In this document: positions 9,658 through 18,360 of the stretch, piece by piece | Numbering within the stretch: the stretch's first letter is position 1 | How the letters are laid out: every line of letters begins with the position of its first letter | Assembly (NCBI GenBank): GCA_036824505.1 | Contig: DAITAA010000010.1 | Coordinates: 44,455-108,454 of the forward strand | From: SCUD01 sp036824505 | GTDB lineage: Bacteria > Pseudomonadota > Gammaproteobacteria > Steroidobacterales > Steroidobacteraceae | Direction of reading: 5' to 3' | DNA: 64,000 nucleotides | Translations under genes and position numbers: made by a program | Notes under the pieces: model-generated | Told to the model about the DNA's origin: nothing | Database searches by the model: none | Seen by the model: only the letters and a program-made list of their open reading frames with translations

Positions 9658-11006
9658 GCCGCATCCACCGCGCCCCGCGCAATGCCGGCCAGCCAATCAA
9701 TCTGGCCCGGTTCGATGACATAGGGCGGCATCAGGTAAATCACGTTGCCGATCGGGCGCAGCAACGCGCCCTGCGACAATGCGTACTCATAGGCCCTGAG
9801 ACCGCGGCGCTCGCGCCAGTCATAGAACGCGCCGCTCGCCTTGTCCTTGACGGTTTCGATCGCAAGGATCATGCCGGTCTGGCGGACTTCCGCGACATGC
9901 GGGTGATCGGCAAGGGCCGCCGTCGCCACCGCCATGCGGCCTGCGAGCACGCGATTGCGCTCGATCACGTCGTCCTCGGCGAATATCGCAAGAGTTGCCA
10001 GCGCCGCGGCACAAGCGAGCGGGTTGCCCGTGTAGCTGTGGGAATGGAGGAAGGCATTCAGGCGCAGGTAGTCATCATAGAAGGCCTGATAGACGTCCTC
10101 GGTGGTCACGACCACCGACAGCGGCAGATAGCCGCCGGTCAGCCCCTTGGACAGGCAGATAAAATCGGGCCGGATACCCGCCTGTTCGCAGGCGAACATC
10201 GTTCCGCTCCGTCCAAAGCCGACGGCAATCTCGTCCGCGATCAGGAGGACTCCGTGGCGATCGCAGGCCTCGCGAAGCAACGAGAGATAGACCGGGTGAT
10301 ACATGCGCATCGAGCCGGCGCACTGCACCAGTGGCTCGACGATGACGGCTGCGACTTCATCGGCATGCTCCGCGAGCGCCTGCTCCATCGCGGCGAACAT
10401 CCGCCGGCTATGCGACTCCCAGTCCGTGCCGGGTTCGCGCAGATGGCAGTCCGGCGAGGGCACGGTGATGACGTCCATCAAGAGCGGCTGGTACACCTTC
10501 TTGTAGAGTTCGACGTCGCCGACGGCGAGCGCGCCCAATGTCTCACCGTGGTAGCTGTTCGAGAGCGTGATGAAGCGGCACTTGCGCCCCCGGCCGCGGT
10601 TCTGCCAGTAGTGGAAGCTCATCTTGACCGCGATTTCGACGGCCGCCGAGCCGTTGTCCGCGAAAAAGCAGCGAGTCAGGCCCGGGGGCAGGAGCCGCAC
10701 CAGGCATTCAGAGAGTTCCAGCACCGGTTCGTGGGTGAAGCCGGCGAGCATCACATGCTCGAGCCGGTCGAGCTGCTCGCGCACTGCGGCATTGATCCGC
10801 GGATTTGCGTGACCGAACAGGTTGACCCACCAGGAACTGATGCCGTCGAGATACCGGTGCCCGTCGAAGTCGTAGAGCCACACTCCCGAGCCACGCGCGA
10901 TCGGGATCATCGGCAGGCGCTCGTGGTCCTTCATCTGCGTGCAGGGATGCCAGACGACCGCGAGATCGCGGGCGGCAATCGCTGCGTTGGGCGAGGGGGT
11001 TCTCAT
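9648..11006 (-). CDS. bioA: Adenosylmethionine-8-amino-7-oxononanoate aminotransferase BioA
   Basis: PLP-dependent class III aminotransferase of biotin synthesis, converting KAPA to DAPA with S-adenosylmethionine as amino donor. BioA hallmarks are WHPCTQMKDHE at the N-terminus, DGISSWWVNLFGHANP, the GSAAVEIAVKM cofactor loop, SYHGETLGA, ADEIAVGFGRSG, and the Schiff-base lysine in LSKGLTGGYLPLS. ATG at 11006 is preferred over the TTG at 11021. Length is about 452 residues, normal for the family. It is the first gene of a reverse block (bioA-rsmE-PIN/GNAT gene); no other bio genes are in the window. The upstream neighbour ampD is divergent with about 65 bases between. Confidence 0.96.
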   Translation of the reverse strand: MRTPSPNAAIAARDLAVVWHPCTQMKDHERLPMIPIARGSGVWLYDFDGHRYLDGISSWWVNLFGHANPRINAAVREQLDRLEHVMLAGFTHEPVLELSECLVRLLPPGLTRCFFADNGSAAVEIAVKMSFHYWQNRGRGRKCRFITLSNSYHGETLGALAVGDVELYKKVYQPLLMDVITVPSPDCHLREPGTDWESHSRRMFAAMEQALAEHADEVAAVIVEPLVQCAGSMRMYHPVYLSLLREACDRHGVLLIADEIAVGFGRSGTMFACEQAGIRPDFICLSKGLTGGYLPLSVVVTTEDVYQAFYDDYLRLNAFLHSHSYTGNPLACAAALATLAIFAEDDVIERNRVLAGRMAVATAALADHPHVAEVRQTGMILAIETVKDKASGAFYDWRERRGLRAYEYALSQGALLRPIGNVIYLMPPYVIEPGQIDWLAGIARGAVDAACA

Positions 11007-11071
11007 CGGGCGCACCCGCAAATGGTATCAGCGCCATGCGCGGGAATATCGGATGGCTGTAAGCTGTGAGC

Positions 11072-11689
11072 ATGCGCACCCCGGAATCGGCATCCGCCGA
11101 TTCATTGATTATCAACTCCCCGGTCGGGTGGCTGTCCGGTGCCCGGCGGCTGCCATCGCCCAATTGCGATCCTCGACCACCGGGCGCCGAGCCCGAGTTG
11201 ATCGTCATCCACGGCATCAGCCTGCCGCCGGGCCGCTACGGCGGGCCCTGGATCGACCGGTTCTTCACGAATTCCCTGCCGGCCGAAGCAGACCCGTACT
11301 TTGCAACCATCCAGCACCTTCGCGTTTCGTCGCATGTGCTGATCGCGCGCGATGGCACACTGACCCAGTACGTTCCGTTCAGCATGCGCGCCTGGCATGC
11401 AGGTGCCTCGAACTGGTGCGGGCGCGAGGCCTGCAACGACTTCTCGATCGGCATTGAGCTGGAAGGCGCGGATGACGAACCCTATGACGATCGGCAGTAT
11501 CCCGTGCTGGCAGCGTTGATCGCCGCCTTGCAACTGGCCTATCCGGCACTGGCAGCCGGCGCCATCGCGGGACACAGCGACATTTCACCGGGGCGCAAGA
11601 CCGATCCCGGCCCTGCCTTCGACTGGCAGCGCCTGGAACGCCGGGTCGCGGCCGTTGGGGGGCGGATGACGCGGGAAGTCTTCGCATGA
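11072..11689 (+). CDS. ampD: 1,6-anhydro-N-acetylmuramyl-L-alanine amidase AmpD
   Basis: Cytoplasmic zinc amidase of peptidoglycan recycling, cleaving the peptide from anhydro-muropeptides and thereby keeping AmpC-type beta-lactamase induction low. Amidase_2 features are visible: the zinc ligands in LIVIHGISLPPG and in HSDISPGRKTDPG, and the conserved SSHVLIARDGTLTQYVPF and AWHAGAS. No signal peptide, as expected for AmpD. Start ATG 11072 is used; a GTG two codons upstream (11066) is also possible. The stop overlaps the ampE start in ATGA, so the two genes are translationally coupled. Confidence 0.95.
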   Translation: MRTPESASADSLIINSPVGWLSGARRLPSPNCDPRPPGAEPELIVIHGISLPPGRYGGPWIDRFFTNSLPAEADPYFATIQHLRVSSHVLIARDGTLTQYVPFSMRAWHAGASNWCGREACNDFSIGIELEGADDEPYDDRQYPVLAALIAALQLAYPALAAGAIAGHSDISPGRKTDPGPAFDWQRLERRVAAVGGRMTREVFA

Positions 11690-12576
11690 CCCTGATCGCG
11701 GTCGTGCTGGCGCTGCTCTGCGAGCGCGTGCTCGCGCAGGTGCTGCATCTGCGGGAACCCGGATGGATCGGTGGCTACTACCGCTGGCTGCGCAGTTGCG
11801 TCGCGGGATCGGGCGCCACGATCCAGGCCATCGGTTCAGTCGCGGGCCTGTTGCTGCTCGTGCTGCCGGTGGCGCTCGTGGCGATCTCGCTGGATGAATG
11901 GCTGCCGTCGCTGACCTGGGTGATATTCGCCGCGCTCGTGCTGGTCTTTTCGCTGGGCCCGCGTGACCTCGACAAGGAGCTCGATGAGTACATCACGGCC
12001 GAGACGGCCGGCGATACCGACCGGGCGAGAGCGACCGCTGCCATCATCATTGAGCACGACGCGGCGCAGCGCCGTGAAGCGCGCGCGGAGAGTGTCGAGG
12101 AAGCCGCTTTCGTCCAGGCCAACAATCGCGTGTTCGGCGTCCTGTTCTGGTTCGTTTTGCTGGGGCCTACGGGGCTCGGTCCCGTCGCGGCCTGGCTGTT
12201 CCGCGCCAGCGACCTGTTGCGGCGCGCCTCCATCGCGGACCCAACGGCATTGACGGCGGTCGCGGGCACCTTCGAACGCATTCATTTCGGGCTCGCCTGG
12301 CTGCCGGCCCGGCTCGTATCGCTCAGCTACGCGCTCGCCGGCAGCTTCGAGGAAGCGCGTCGCGAGATGGGCCGCGGTGTCGAAGCGGTCGGCCGCATCA
12401 TGGAGCGAAATGACTTGCTGCTGGTGCTGGCGGGCCGCGGGGCGCTCGCAGGAATCGAAGCCGAGGATGCTGCGTCCGCAGCTCCGGCGCGGGCGGCGCT
12501 CCGCCTGATCCGGCGAACCATGCTGATCTGGCTGACCGTCATCGCGCTGCTTTCTCTCGGCGCATGGGTCGCCTGA
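11686..12576 (+). CDS. ampE: AmpE family inner-membrane regulatory protein
   Basis: Polytopic inner-membrane protein of the AmpE family (CobD/CbiB-like fold), about 296 residues, classically co-transcribed with ampD and linked to beta-lactamase induction. Hydrophobic segments occur at residues ~1-15, ~40-75 (VAGLLLLVLPVALVAISL), ~75-90, ~145-170 (VFGVLFWFVLLGPTGLGPVA) and at the C-terminus (LIWLTVIALLSLGAWVA). LGPTGLGPVAAWLFRASD is the family-like core. The start is fused to the ampD stop (ATGA), and the last 13 bases overlap btuF. The biochemical role of AmpE is not well defined in any organism. Confidence 0.9.
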   Translation: MTLIAVVLALLCERVLAQVLHLREPGWIGGYYRWLRSCVAGSGATIQAIGSVAGLLLLVLPVALVAISLDEWLPSLTWVIFAALVLVFSLGPRDLDKELDEYITAETAGDTDRARATAAIIIEHDAAQRREARAESVEEAAFVQANNRVFGVLFWFVLLGPTGLGPVAAWLFRASDLLRRASIADPTALTAVAGTFERIHFGLAWLPARLVSLSYALAGSFEEARREMGRGVEAVGRIMERNDLLLVLAGRGALAGIEAEDAASAAPARAALRLIRRTMLIWLTVIALLSLGAWVA

Positions 12577-13415
12577 CACTGCTGCCGGTCCTGCTGGCCG
12601 CCTGCCTCGCGGCCTGCACGACGGAGGCGCCACCGCAAAAGGGCGAACGCATCATCAGCGTCGCGCCCAATCTGACGGAACTCCTGTTCGCTGCGGGCGC
12701 CGCGAATGAACTGGTGGCGGTCAGTGAATACAGCGACTTCCCGGAGGCCGCCAGGGCGCTGCCGCGGATCGGCGATGCCTTCCGGCTCGACTATGAGAGG
12801 ATCGTGGCCCTCTCGCCGACCGTCGCCGTGATCTGGGAGTCCGGCACGCCGCCTGAAGTGCGGACGCGGCTCGAAGCACTCGGAATCCGTGTGGTCGGAA
12901 TTCCGACGCTGCGGCTTGATGACATCGCCGTCGGACTCGAAACACTGGGCGCCCTGGCTGGCACGGAGAACATCGCGGCGCCGGCAGCGGCCAGGTTTCG
13001 AGCCGAAATTGCGGGTCTTCGCGCCGAATACCGTGCGCGTCCGAAATTGCGGGTCTTCGTGCAGGTCGACGACGCGCCGCTCTTCACAGTCGGCGGCAGC
13101 CACCTGATCAGCGAGATCGTTGAATTGTGCGGTGGCATCAACGTGTTCGCCGATGCGACGGCGCTCGCTTTGCCGGTGGACCTTGAATCGGTGCTGGTGC
13201 GTGCGCCTCAGGCGATCCTGTCCACCGACGACGGTGATCCGCTTGAATACTGGGCGCGCTTCGACGGGCTCGCGGCGGTTGCGAGCGGCAGCGTCTATCG
13301 CGCACCGGCCGATCTGCTCGCACGCCCGAGTCCGCGCATCAGCCAGGGCGCAGCAAAGGTCTGCTCGGAGCTCGACGATGCGCGCAAACGCACCGGGCTG
13401 GCGCCGGCCTCGTAG
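12564..13415 (+). CDS. btuF: BtuF-like cobalamin-binding ABC transporter lipoprotein
   Basis: Periplasmic substrate-binding protein for vitamin B12 import. The first 18 residues form a lipoprotein signal with tandem LAAC lipoboxes (Cys14/Cys18), so it is probably membrane-anchored rather than free as in E. coli. The class III binding-protein fold is seen in RIISVAPNLTELLFAAGA, LPRIGDAFRLDYERIVALSP, TLRLDDIAVGLETLG and VGGSHLISEIVELCGGINVF. It overlaps ampE by 13 bases. The matching ATPase (16843-17646), permease (57818-58819), outer-membrane receptor (13992-15722) and adenosyltransferase (13431-13982) are all in this window but in separate transcription units. Confidence 0.9.
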   Translation: MGRLTLLPVLLAACLAACTTEAPPQKGERIISVAPNLTELLFAAGAANELVAVSEYSDFPEAARALPRIGDAFRLDYERIVALSPTVAVIWESGTPPEVRTRLEALGIRVVGIPTLRLDDIAVGLETLGALAGTENIAAPAAARFRAEIAGLRAEYRARPKLRVFVQVDDAPLFTVGGSHLISEIVELCGGINVFADATALALPVDLESVLVRAPQAILSTDDGDPLEYWARFDGLAAVASGSVYRAPADLLARPSPRISQGAAKVCSELDDARKRTGLAPAS

Positions 13416-13430
13416 CGGCGGGAGCAGGAA

Positions 13431-13982
13431 TCAGCGCTGCTCGCGCTTCCAGAGCACTTCACTGCCGGATTCCTGGCGCGCCAGCACGCGCGCGATCACG
13501 AACAGCAGATCCGACAGGCGGTTCAGGTATTGCAGCGGTTCCGTAGCAACGGCCTGCGTCCGCGCCAGCGTCCAGCAGCGGCGCTCGGCGCGCCGGCAGA
13601 TGGTGCGCGCCAGGTGACAGGCCGCGGTCGCCGTGCCGCCGCCCGGCAGGATGAATTCCTTGAGCGGTGGCAGATGCTCGTTGAAGGCATCCAATGTCTG
13701 CTCGAGGCGCGATACCTGGCCCGCCTGGATCGCGCGATGACCGGGGATGCAGAGTTCACCGCCGAGGTCAAAGAGTTCGTGCTGCACGGTCATCAACACG
13801 TCGCGGATATCCGCCGGCAGGCCGGCGACCGCGAGCACGACACCGATCGCGCTGTTGCATTCATCCACGCTGCCGTAAGCCTCGACCCGGGGGTCGTCCT
13901 TCGGCACGCGGCTGCCATCGCCGAGACCGGTCGTTCCGTCGTCCCCCGTGCGCGTATAGATCTTTGACAGCCGGTTGCCCAT
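13431..13982 (-). CDS. PduO-type ATP:cob(I)alamin adenosyltransferase
   Basis: Cytoplasmic enzyme that transfers the adenosyl group of ATP to cob(I)alamin, giving coenzyme B12. Diagnostic N-terminal ATP-binding motif YTRTGDDGTTGLGDGSRV at residues 9-26, then DDPRVEAYGSVDECNS and the helical bundle with CHLARTICRRAERR and YLNRLSDLLFVIAR. The 183-residue length is typical of the PduO/MMAB family. It starts nine bases after btuB stops, so the btuB riboswitch probably controls it too. It converges on btuF with about 15 bases between stops. Confidence 0.95.
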   Translation of the reverse strand: MGNRLSKIYTRTGDDGTTGLGDGSRVPKDDPRVEAYGSVDECNSAIGVVLAVAGLPADIRDVLMTVQHELFDLGGELCIPGHRAIQAGQVSRLEQTLDAFNEHLPPLKEFILPGGGTATAACHLARTICRRAERRCWTLARTQAVATEPLQYLNRLSDLLFVIARVLARQESGSEVLWKREQR

Positions 13983-13991
13983 CGGGTCTCC

Positions 13992-15722
13992 TCACCGGAA
14001 TTCGTGCCGGACGGCGACGAACAGGCTGCGGCCCATCGTGTTGAAGCCCCGCGCGAGCTCGTAGTCCTCGTCCAGCAGGTTCTCCATTCGCGCGAGCAAT
14101 GTCCAGCCCTCATTGACCGCAACGCTCGCGGAGAGGTTTGCGAGCAGGTAGGCGGGCATCGTGACCTGCCCGAAATCCTTGCGCTCGCCGGCATAGAGCA
14201 GGTCCACGGCGACCTCGTGAGCGCCCATCCGGCGTGCAACGCCCAGCGTGAAATTCTCTTCGGCGCGGCGCAACAGGCTCTGGTCCGTGACCAGGTCGCG
14301 TGGATCCTGCAAGGTGGCCGTGGCACCCGCTCCCCAGCGCTCGCCCTGGTAACGCCAGCTGGCCTCCAGTCCCTCGATGCGCGCCCGCGCGACATTGCGA
14401 TTCTCGCCCTCGAATGTATCGGGATTGGTGACGACGTACTCGATCAAGTCGTCGATTTCGTTGCGGAACAAGGTCACCGAGAAGCGGTGCCCGCCGGCCG
14501 TGTCGTGGCGCAGGCTGGCTTCGTAGCTCTGTGATTGCTCCGGGTCGAGGTTTACGTTGCCGCCGTAGCCATGGAGATCCGTGGCATCCGGTGCGCGGAA
14601 GGCGCGCCCCGCAGATACCGTCAGCATCGTCGCATCGCCGAGCGCAAGGCCGAATTCGGCATTCCAGGTCTCGTGGCTGCCGAAGGTTTCGTGATCGACA
14701 AAGCCCGCCGCCAGCAGGACCTGCGCCCTCCCGAAGGACATCTGGTCCTGCAGGTAGAACTGGCTCGTCGCGATATCCGTCGCATACCGCAGGCCGAAGG
14801 ACTCCGCTTCGGCTTCTTCGTCCTGCCAGACGACGCCCGCGGTCAATGCGTGATGCTCCGATGCGGTGATGTCATTCTGCCAGTCGAGTTGCCAGCGCCG
14901 GGTGCGCAGGAAATCGGTCGATTGCTTCTGCTCGAGCCGGTCCAGCATGTGCGAGGCCGTGATCGTCGAATGCCAGCTGTCCGACGGCGCGAATGCGGCG
15001 GAGGCTGCGAATGCCGAGTCCTCGAAGTCCTGGTCCACGGGCGTGACGAAGTAATCCGAATATTCCGAGGTGCCTTCGGCGTGCCAGGCGCGAAGGCCGA
15101 ACTCGACGCCGGAAAGTTCCGTGCGCGCCGCAGCCATCAGCGAAAGATTCCGGTAGCCGCGATCGATCGAGTCGCCGCGGCGGGTCGGAAAGCCGTTGCT
15201 GTCGATCCAGGAGACGCCAAGCGACGCGTCGCCATGCTCCCCGCCTATGCCGCCCTCGACACTGGCGCTCCTGCTGTCGAAGCTCCCGGTGCCTGCCTGG
15301 ATGCTGCCGCCACTCTGGGTGCGGCGGCGCGTGATGACATTGATCACGCCGCCTATTGCGTCCGAGCCGTAGAGCGTCGAGCGCGGGCCCTTGACGATCT
15401 CGACGCGCTCGATGAGTTCGGGTGCGATGTTCTGGATCGCGGCGCTGCCGATGGTGCCTGGATTGATGCGCACGCCGTCCACCAGCACCAGCACGTGATT
15501 GGAGTCGGTGCCACGCAGGAACAGCGACGTCTGCTGCCCGGGCCCGCCGAGTCGCGCTACCTCGACACCGGCGCGCATGCGCAGAAGGTCGCCGAGATCT
15601 GCGGCGGGCTGGCGGCGGATTTCCGCGCTACCGATGATGTCGACGCTTGCGAGCACCTCTTCCAGGGCACTCTCGGTGCGGGTGGCCGTGACGACGATCG
15701 GTTCAATCGCATATGAGTTCAT
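13992..15722 (-). CDS. btuB: TonB-dependent vitamin B12 outer-membrane receptor BtuB (no visible signal peptide)
   Basis: Outer-membrane beta-barrel importing cobalamin with TonB energy, 576 residues. A TonB-box-like segment sits at the very start (IEPIVVTATRTES), then the plug domain (DLLRMRAGVEVARLGGPG, SLFLRGTDSNHVLVLVDGVR, RVEIVKGPRSTLYGSDAIGG) and a 22-strand-like barrel ending in the usual aromatic-rich strand (SLFVAVRHEFR). The start has a good GGGAGGAG site seven bases upstream and TGA is the codon directly before it, so no in-frame extension is possible. The expected signal peptide is therefore absent: either a deletion, a frameshift, or an assembly error. A cobalamin riboswitch lies just upstream. 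Confidence 0.93.
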   Translation of the reverse strand: MNSYAIEPIVVTATRTESALEEVLASVDIIGSAEIRRQPAADLGDLLRMRAGVEVARLGGPGQQTSLFLRGTDSNHVLVLVDGVRINPGTIGSAAIQNIAPELIERVEIVKGPRSTLYGSDAIGGVINVITRRRTQSGGSIQAGTGSFDSRSASVEGGIGGEHGDASLGVSWIDSNGFPTRRGDSIDRGYRNLSLMAAARTELSGVEFGLRAWHAEGTSEYSDYFVTPVDQDFEDSAFAASAAFAPSDSWHSTITASHMLDRLEQKQSTDFLRTRRWQLDWQNDITASEHHALTAGVVWQDEEAEAESFGLRYATDIATSQFYLQDQMSFGRAQVLLAAGFVDHETFGSHETWNAEFGLALGDATMLTVSAGRAFRAPDATDLHGYGGNVNLDPEQSQSYEASLRHDTAGGHRFSVTLFRNEIDDLIEYVVTNPDTFEGENRNVARARIEGLEASWRYQGERWGAGATATLQDPRDLVTDQSLLRRAEENFTLGVARRMGAHEVAVDLLYAGERKDFGQVTMPAYLLANLSASVAVNEGWTLLARMENLLDEDYELARGFNTMGRSLFVAVRHEFR

Positions 15723-15774
15723 TCATGCTCCTCCCGAGCGGGGCGATGGGAGGAGGAGGAGCGGACAGCCCGCA

Positions 15775-16013
15775 ACCCTTGTCGCCCACCGCGACTGGCG
15801 CCAGCGACAGGCCGGTTTCCGGACTTGCGGCGGGGCCCTGGGGGCCGTTCGCATCGCCTTCCCACCGGAGGATCCGGCAGTGGCTGCAGGGAAACCTGCG
15901 TGATGCGGCTTGCGCCGATTACCGTTGCGGGGGCAGTGCCGGCATTGCGAGCGACTCGCGCACCGGCTTCCCGATTAGCCCGGGATCAGACCCGGGACAC
16001 CTGTCATCGGGGC
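15775..16013 (-). promoter_or_regulatory. Cobalamin (AdoCbl) riboswitch upstream of btuB
   Basis: Read on the minus strand, the leader holds the family landmarks in order: GGGAAGCCGGTGCG (15960-15973), GCCGGCACTGCCCCCGCAAC, then GCCACTGCCGG, GGGAAGGCGATGCG, and the B12-box-like GCCGCAAGTCCGGAAACCGGC core (about 15811-15831). It ends about 50 bases before the btuB start. These elements match the known cobalamin riboswitch consensus, which normally switches off btuB when coenzyme B12 is abundant. The outer boundaries are approximate and the expression platform was not modelled. Confidence 0.92.
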
Positions 16014-16085
16014 CAATGTAGGCAGCGCCGCGCCCGCGGTCAAGCGGCCGTTGACGGCATGGAATCCAGAACGCAGTGTTGCGGC

Positions 16086-16853
16086 ATGGCCAATTCGGCT
16101 CGTCTGGATGCAGCGCTCGCCGCCGCCGCGGCGGCGGCGGAAATCATCCGGAATTCTTATCGCCGCAATGTCCAGGTGCGCATTAAGGCCGATCGCTCGC
16201 CGGTGACCGAGGCCGACGTAGCCTCCGAAGCTGCGATCAAGGCCGTGCTGCAGGGCCGCTTCCCCGCGGACGGCTTCTACGGCGAGGAGTCCGCCGCGGA
16301 ACGCATGGACGCGGAATGCCTGTGGCTCGTCGATCCGATCGACGGCACCAAGTCCTTCGTGCGCGGTTACCCGATGTTTTCGACGCAGATCGCGCTGCGG
16401 CAACGCGGGCGGCTGGAACTCGGAGTGTCCGCAGCGCCGGTCTATGGCGAAACCGCCTGGGCCGAGCGGGGGCAAGGTGCCTGGCTCGATGGTGCGCGGC
16501 TCGCGGTCAGCCAGATCGGCCGCTTCGAGGATGCGACCATCTCGACCGGCAATCTCAGGACGCTTGCCGGCGGGCCGCGCTGGGCCGCACTCGGGCGAAT
16601 GATCACGCGGCTCGACCGGATCCGCGGCTTCGGCGATTTCCTTCACTACCACCTGCTGGCGGCCGGCAAGATCGAGGCCGTGATCGAGTCGAATATCCAC
16701 ATACTCGACGTCGCAGCACTCGCGGTCATCGTCGAGGAGGCGGGCGGCCGCGTCACTGACCTGGACGGCGCGCCGCTTTCGCTTGCGTCGACCAGCATCC
16801 TGGCGAGCAACGGTCATTTGCACGAGCCCATCCTCGAGGAATTCAGACGCTGA
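16086..16853 (+). CDS. Inositol-phosphatase family phosphatase (histidinol-phosphatase HisN-like)
   Basis: Magnesium-dependent monophosphatase of the IMPase/FIG superfamily. Metal-binding motifs are GEESA near residue 61, LVDPIDGTKSFVRGYP near 78 and the C-terminal ILDVAALAVIVEEAGG. The loop and length (about 255) are closest to HisN-type histidinol-phosphatases or CysQ/SuhB relatives; the substrate cannot be fixed from sequence. ATG at 16086 (MANSARLD) is preferred because homologues begin at about this helix; an ATG at 16059 is in frame. Divergent from btuB across the riboswitch region; its stop overlaps the convergent ABC ATPase by 11 bases. Confidence 0.85.
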   Translation: MANSARLDAALAAAAAAAEIIRNSYRRNVQVRIKADRSPVTEADVASEAAIKAVLQGRFPADGFYGEESAAERMDAECLWLVDPIDGTKSFVRGYPMFSTQIALRQRGRLELGVSAAPVYGETAWAERGQGAWLDGARLAVSQIGRFEDATISTGNLRTLAGGPRWAALGRMITRLDRIRGFGDFLHYHLLAAGKIEAVIESNIHILDVAALAVIVEEAGGRVTDLDGAPLSLASTSILASNGHLHEPILEEFRR

Positions 16854-17646
16854 CGAATACGCGCCTGCCGCGCGAAGTCAATTCCTCGATGGGCACCCGA
16901 TAGAGTTCGGACAGACTCTGCGCATTCAGCGTCGAGTCCGCGTCGCCATACTGCCAGCGCCCGTCGCCGAACAGCAGCAGCACGCGATCGGCATGACGTG
17001 CCGCGAGCGTCGCATCGTGCAGTGCCGCGATGACGAGCCCGCCCGTATCGGCGCGCCCCCGGAAAAGTTCGAGCACTTCGTTTCGGTGCTGCGGATCCAG
17101 ATGATTGGTCGGTTCGTCGAGAAGGCAAACGGGCGCGTCCTGCGCCAGCAGCGTCGCGATCTCCAGCCGCCGGCGCTCGCCGCCGGACAGGGACGTGACG
17201 TCACGCGCTGCAAGACCCGCGAGTCCAACCGTGGCAAGCGCGGCGCGCGCGCGCGACAGGTCTTCGTCACCTTCCCATTGCCAGAACGGCAGATGCGGAT
17301 GCCGTCCGATCAACGCCGTGTCGAGCACGGTGGATGGAAACGGATCCTCGGTCGTCTGCGGCAGTAGTGCGATTCGACGTGCTCGTTCGCGGCCCGTCCA
17401 CCCACCCAGATCGCGGCCGTCCAGCTGGACGGAACCTGCCGCCGGCGCACGCAGGCCCGCCAATGTATGCAGGGTCAGCGTCTTGCCGACGCCATTGCGG
17501 CCGAGCACGGCGATGAATTCGCCGTGGCGCGCTTCAAAAGCCAGGGCGTGGACCAGCGCACGGCCGCTGACTTTGACGTCAAGGCCTGCGCTCGAAAGCC
17601 GCGGTCCGGCGCGGTCGGTCAGGGCTGCAGCCGCTGGTGCTGCCAT
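16843..17646 (-). CDS. btuD: ABC transporter ATP-binding protein, BtuD-like
   Basis: Cytoplasmic ATPase of a FecCD-type importer, very probably for vitamin B12. Walker A GRNGVGKT (near residue 52), Q-loop LPQTTEDPF, signature LSGGERRRLEIATLLAQD, Walker B VCLLDEPTNHLDP and the switch His in ALHDATLAARHAD are all intact. ATG at 17646 is chosen; it overlaps the 3' end of pdxH by 28 bases, whereas the longer frame would run deep into pdxH. The cognate permease BtuC is 40 kb away at 57818-58819, with the accessory region in between. A siderophore substrate cannot be excluded from the ATPase alone, but context favours B12. Confidence 0.88.
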   Translation of the reverse strand: MAAPAAAALTDRAGPRLSSAGLDVKVSGRALVHALAFEARHGEFIAVLGRNGVGKTLTLHTLAGLRAPAAGSVQLDGRDLGGWTGRERARRIALLPQTTEDPFPSTVLDTALIGRHPHLPFWQWEGDEDLSRARAALATVGLAGLAARDVTSLSGGERRRLEIATLLAQDAPVCLLDEPTNHLDPQHRNEVLELFRGRADTGGLVIAALHDATLAARHADRVLLLFGDGRWQYGDADSTLNAQSLSELYRVPIEELTSRGRRVFVSV

Positions 17647-18311
17647 GGCTGGGCCTGGCTGTAGCTGCCGCCTGAGGCCTTCAGTTCCCGCGTCCAGCGG
17701 ACCCGGTCGTGCAGCCGATAGGCGCCCTCGACCCACAATTCAACCGCAGTCGCCCAGAGACGATACCCGCCCCAAGCCGGCGGTCGCGGCAGGCGCAACC
17801 CGGGATCCGCTTTGCCATCGTCTGCGGAAAATGGATCCGGCGTGCCATATTTGTTTGCCATGTCGCGCAGTCTTTCGAGCAGGTCCTCGCGTGACGCGAC
17901 GGGCGCGCTCTGGCGGCTGGTTATGGCGGCCAGGCGGCTTTGCCAGGGTCGGGTCGCGAAGTATTCATCGCTCTCGCTCGCTGGCGACATGACGACCGGT
18001 CCCTCGAAGCGCAGCTGCCACCGCAAGTCGTCCCAATAGAATACGGCGGCTGCCCAGGGCTGCGCAGCGAGATCCTCGCCTTTGCGCGATTCGTAATTCG
18101 TATAGAAGACCAGATAGCCGGGGTCTATCACGAGTTCCTTGCAAAGCACGACCCGGGCCGATGGCCGGCCGCCGGCATCCGTCGTGGCGAGCACCATCGA
18201 GTTCGGATTGCGCAGCGTCTTCTTTTCCCAGGCCTCGCGCAGCCAGGACGCGGCCAGTGGCATCGGGTCCTTTGGCAGAGGGTCCGTGAGCGACAGTGCC
18301 GACGCTTTCAT
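17619..18311 (-). CDS. pdxH: Pyridoxamine 5'-phosphate oxidase PdxH
   Basis: FMN-dependent oxidase converting PNP or PMP to pyridoxal 5'-phosphate. Family marks include NPNSMVLATTDAGGRPSARV, VLCKELVIDPGYLVFYTNYE and SRKGEDLAAQPWAAAVFYW for FMN and phosphate binding, and the C-terminal WGGYRL...VELWVEG...DRVRW motif. Length 230 is typical. It is followed by btuD with overlapping ends, so the two are likely co-transcribed. The divergent alpha/beta hydrolase begins 50 bases upstream. Confidence 0.96.
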   Translation of the reverse strand: MKASALSLTDPLPKDPMPLAASWLREAWEKKTLRNPNSMVLATTDAGGRPSARVVLCKELVIDPGYLVFYTNYESRKGEDLAAQPWAAAVFYWDDLRWQLRFEGPVVMSPASESDEYFATRPWQSRLAAITSRQSAPVASREDLLERLRDMANKYGTPDPFSADDGKADPGLRLPRPPAWGGYRLWATAVELWVEGAYRLHDRVRWTRELKASGGSYSQAQPWQHQRLQP

Positions 18312-18360
18312 GACGCGATGTTAACGCGCCGCCGCCGTACCAGTGTAACTTGCAGCTTCC

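Noticed and set aside
9618..11069. 483-codon plus-strand frame
   Set aside because: Antisense shadow of bioA, which has all catalytic motifs on the other strand.
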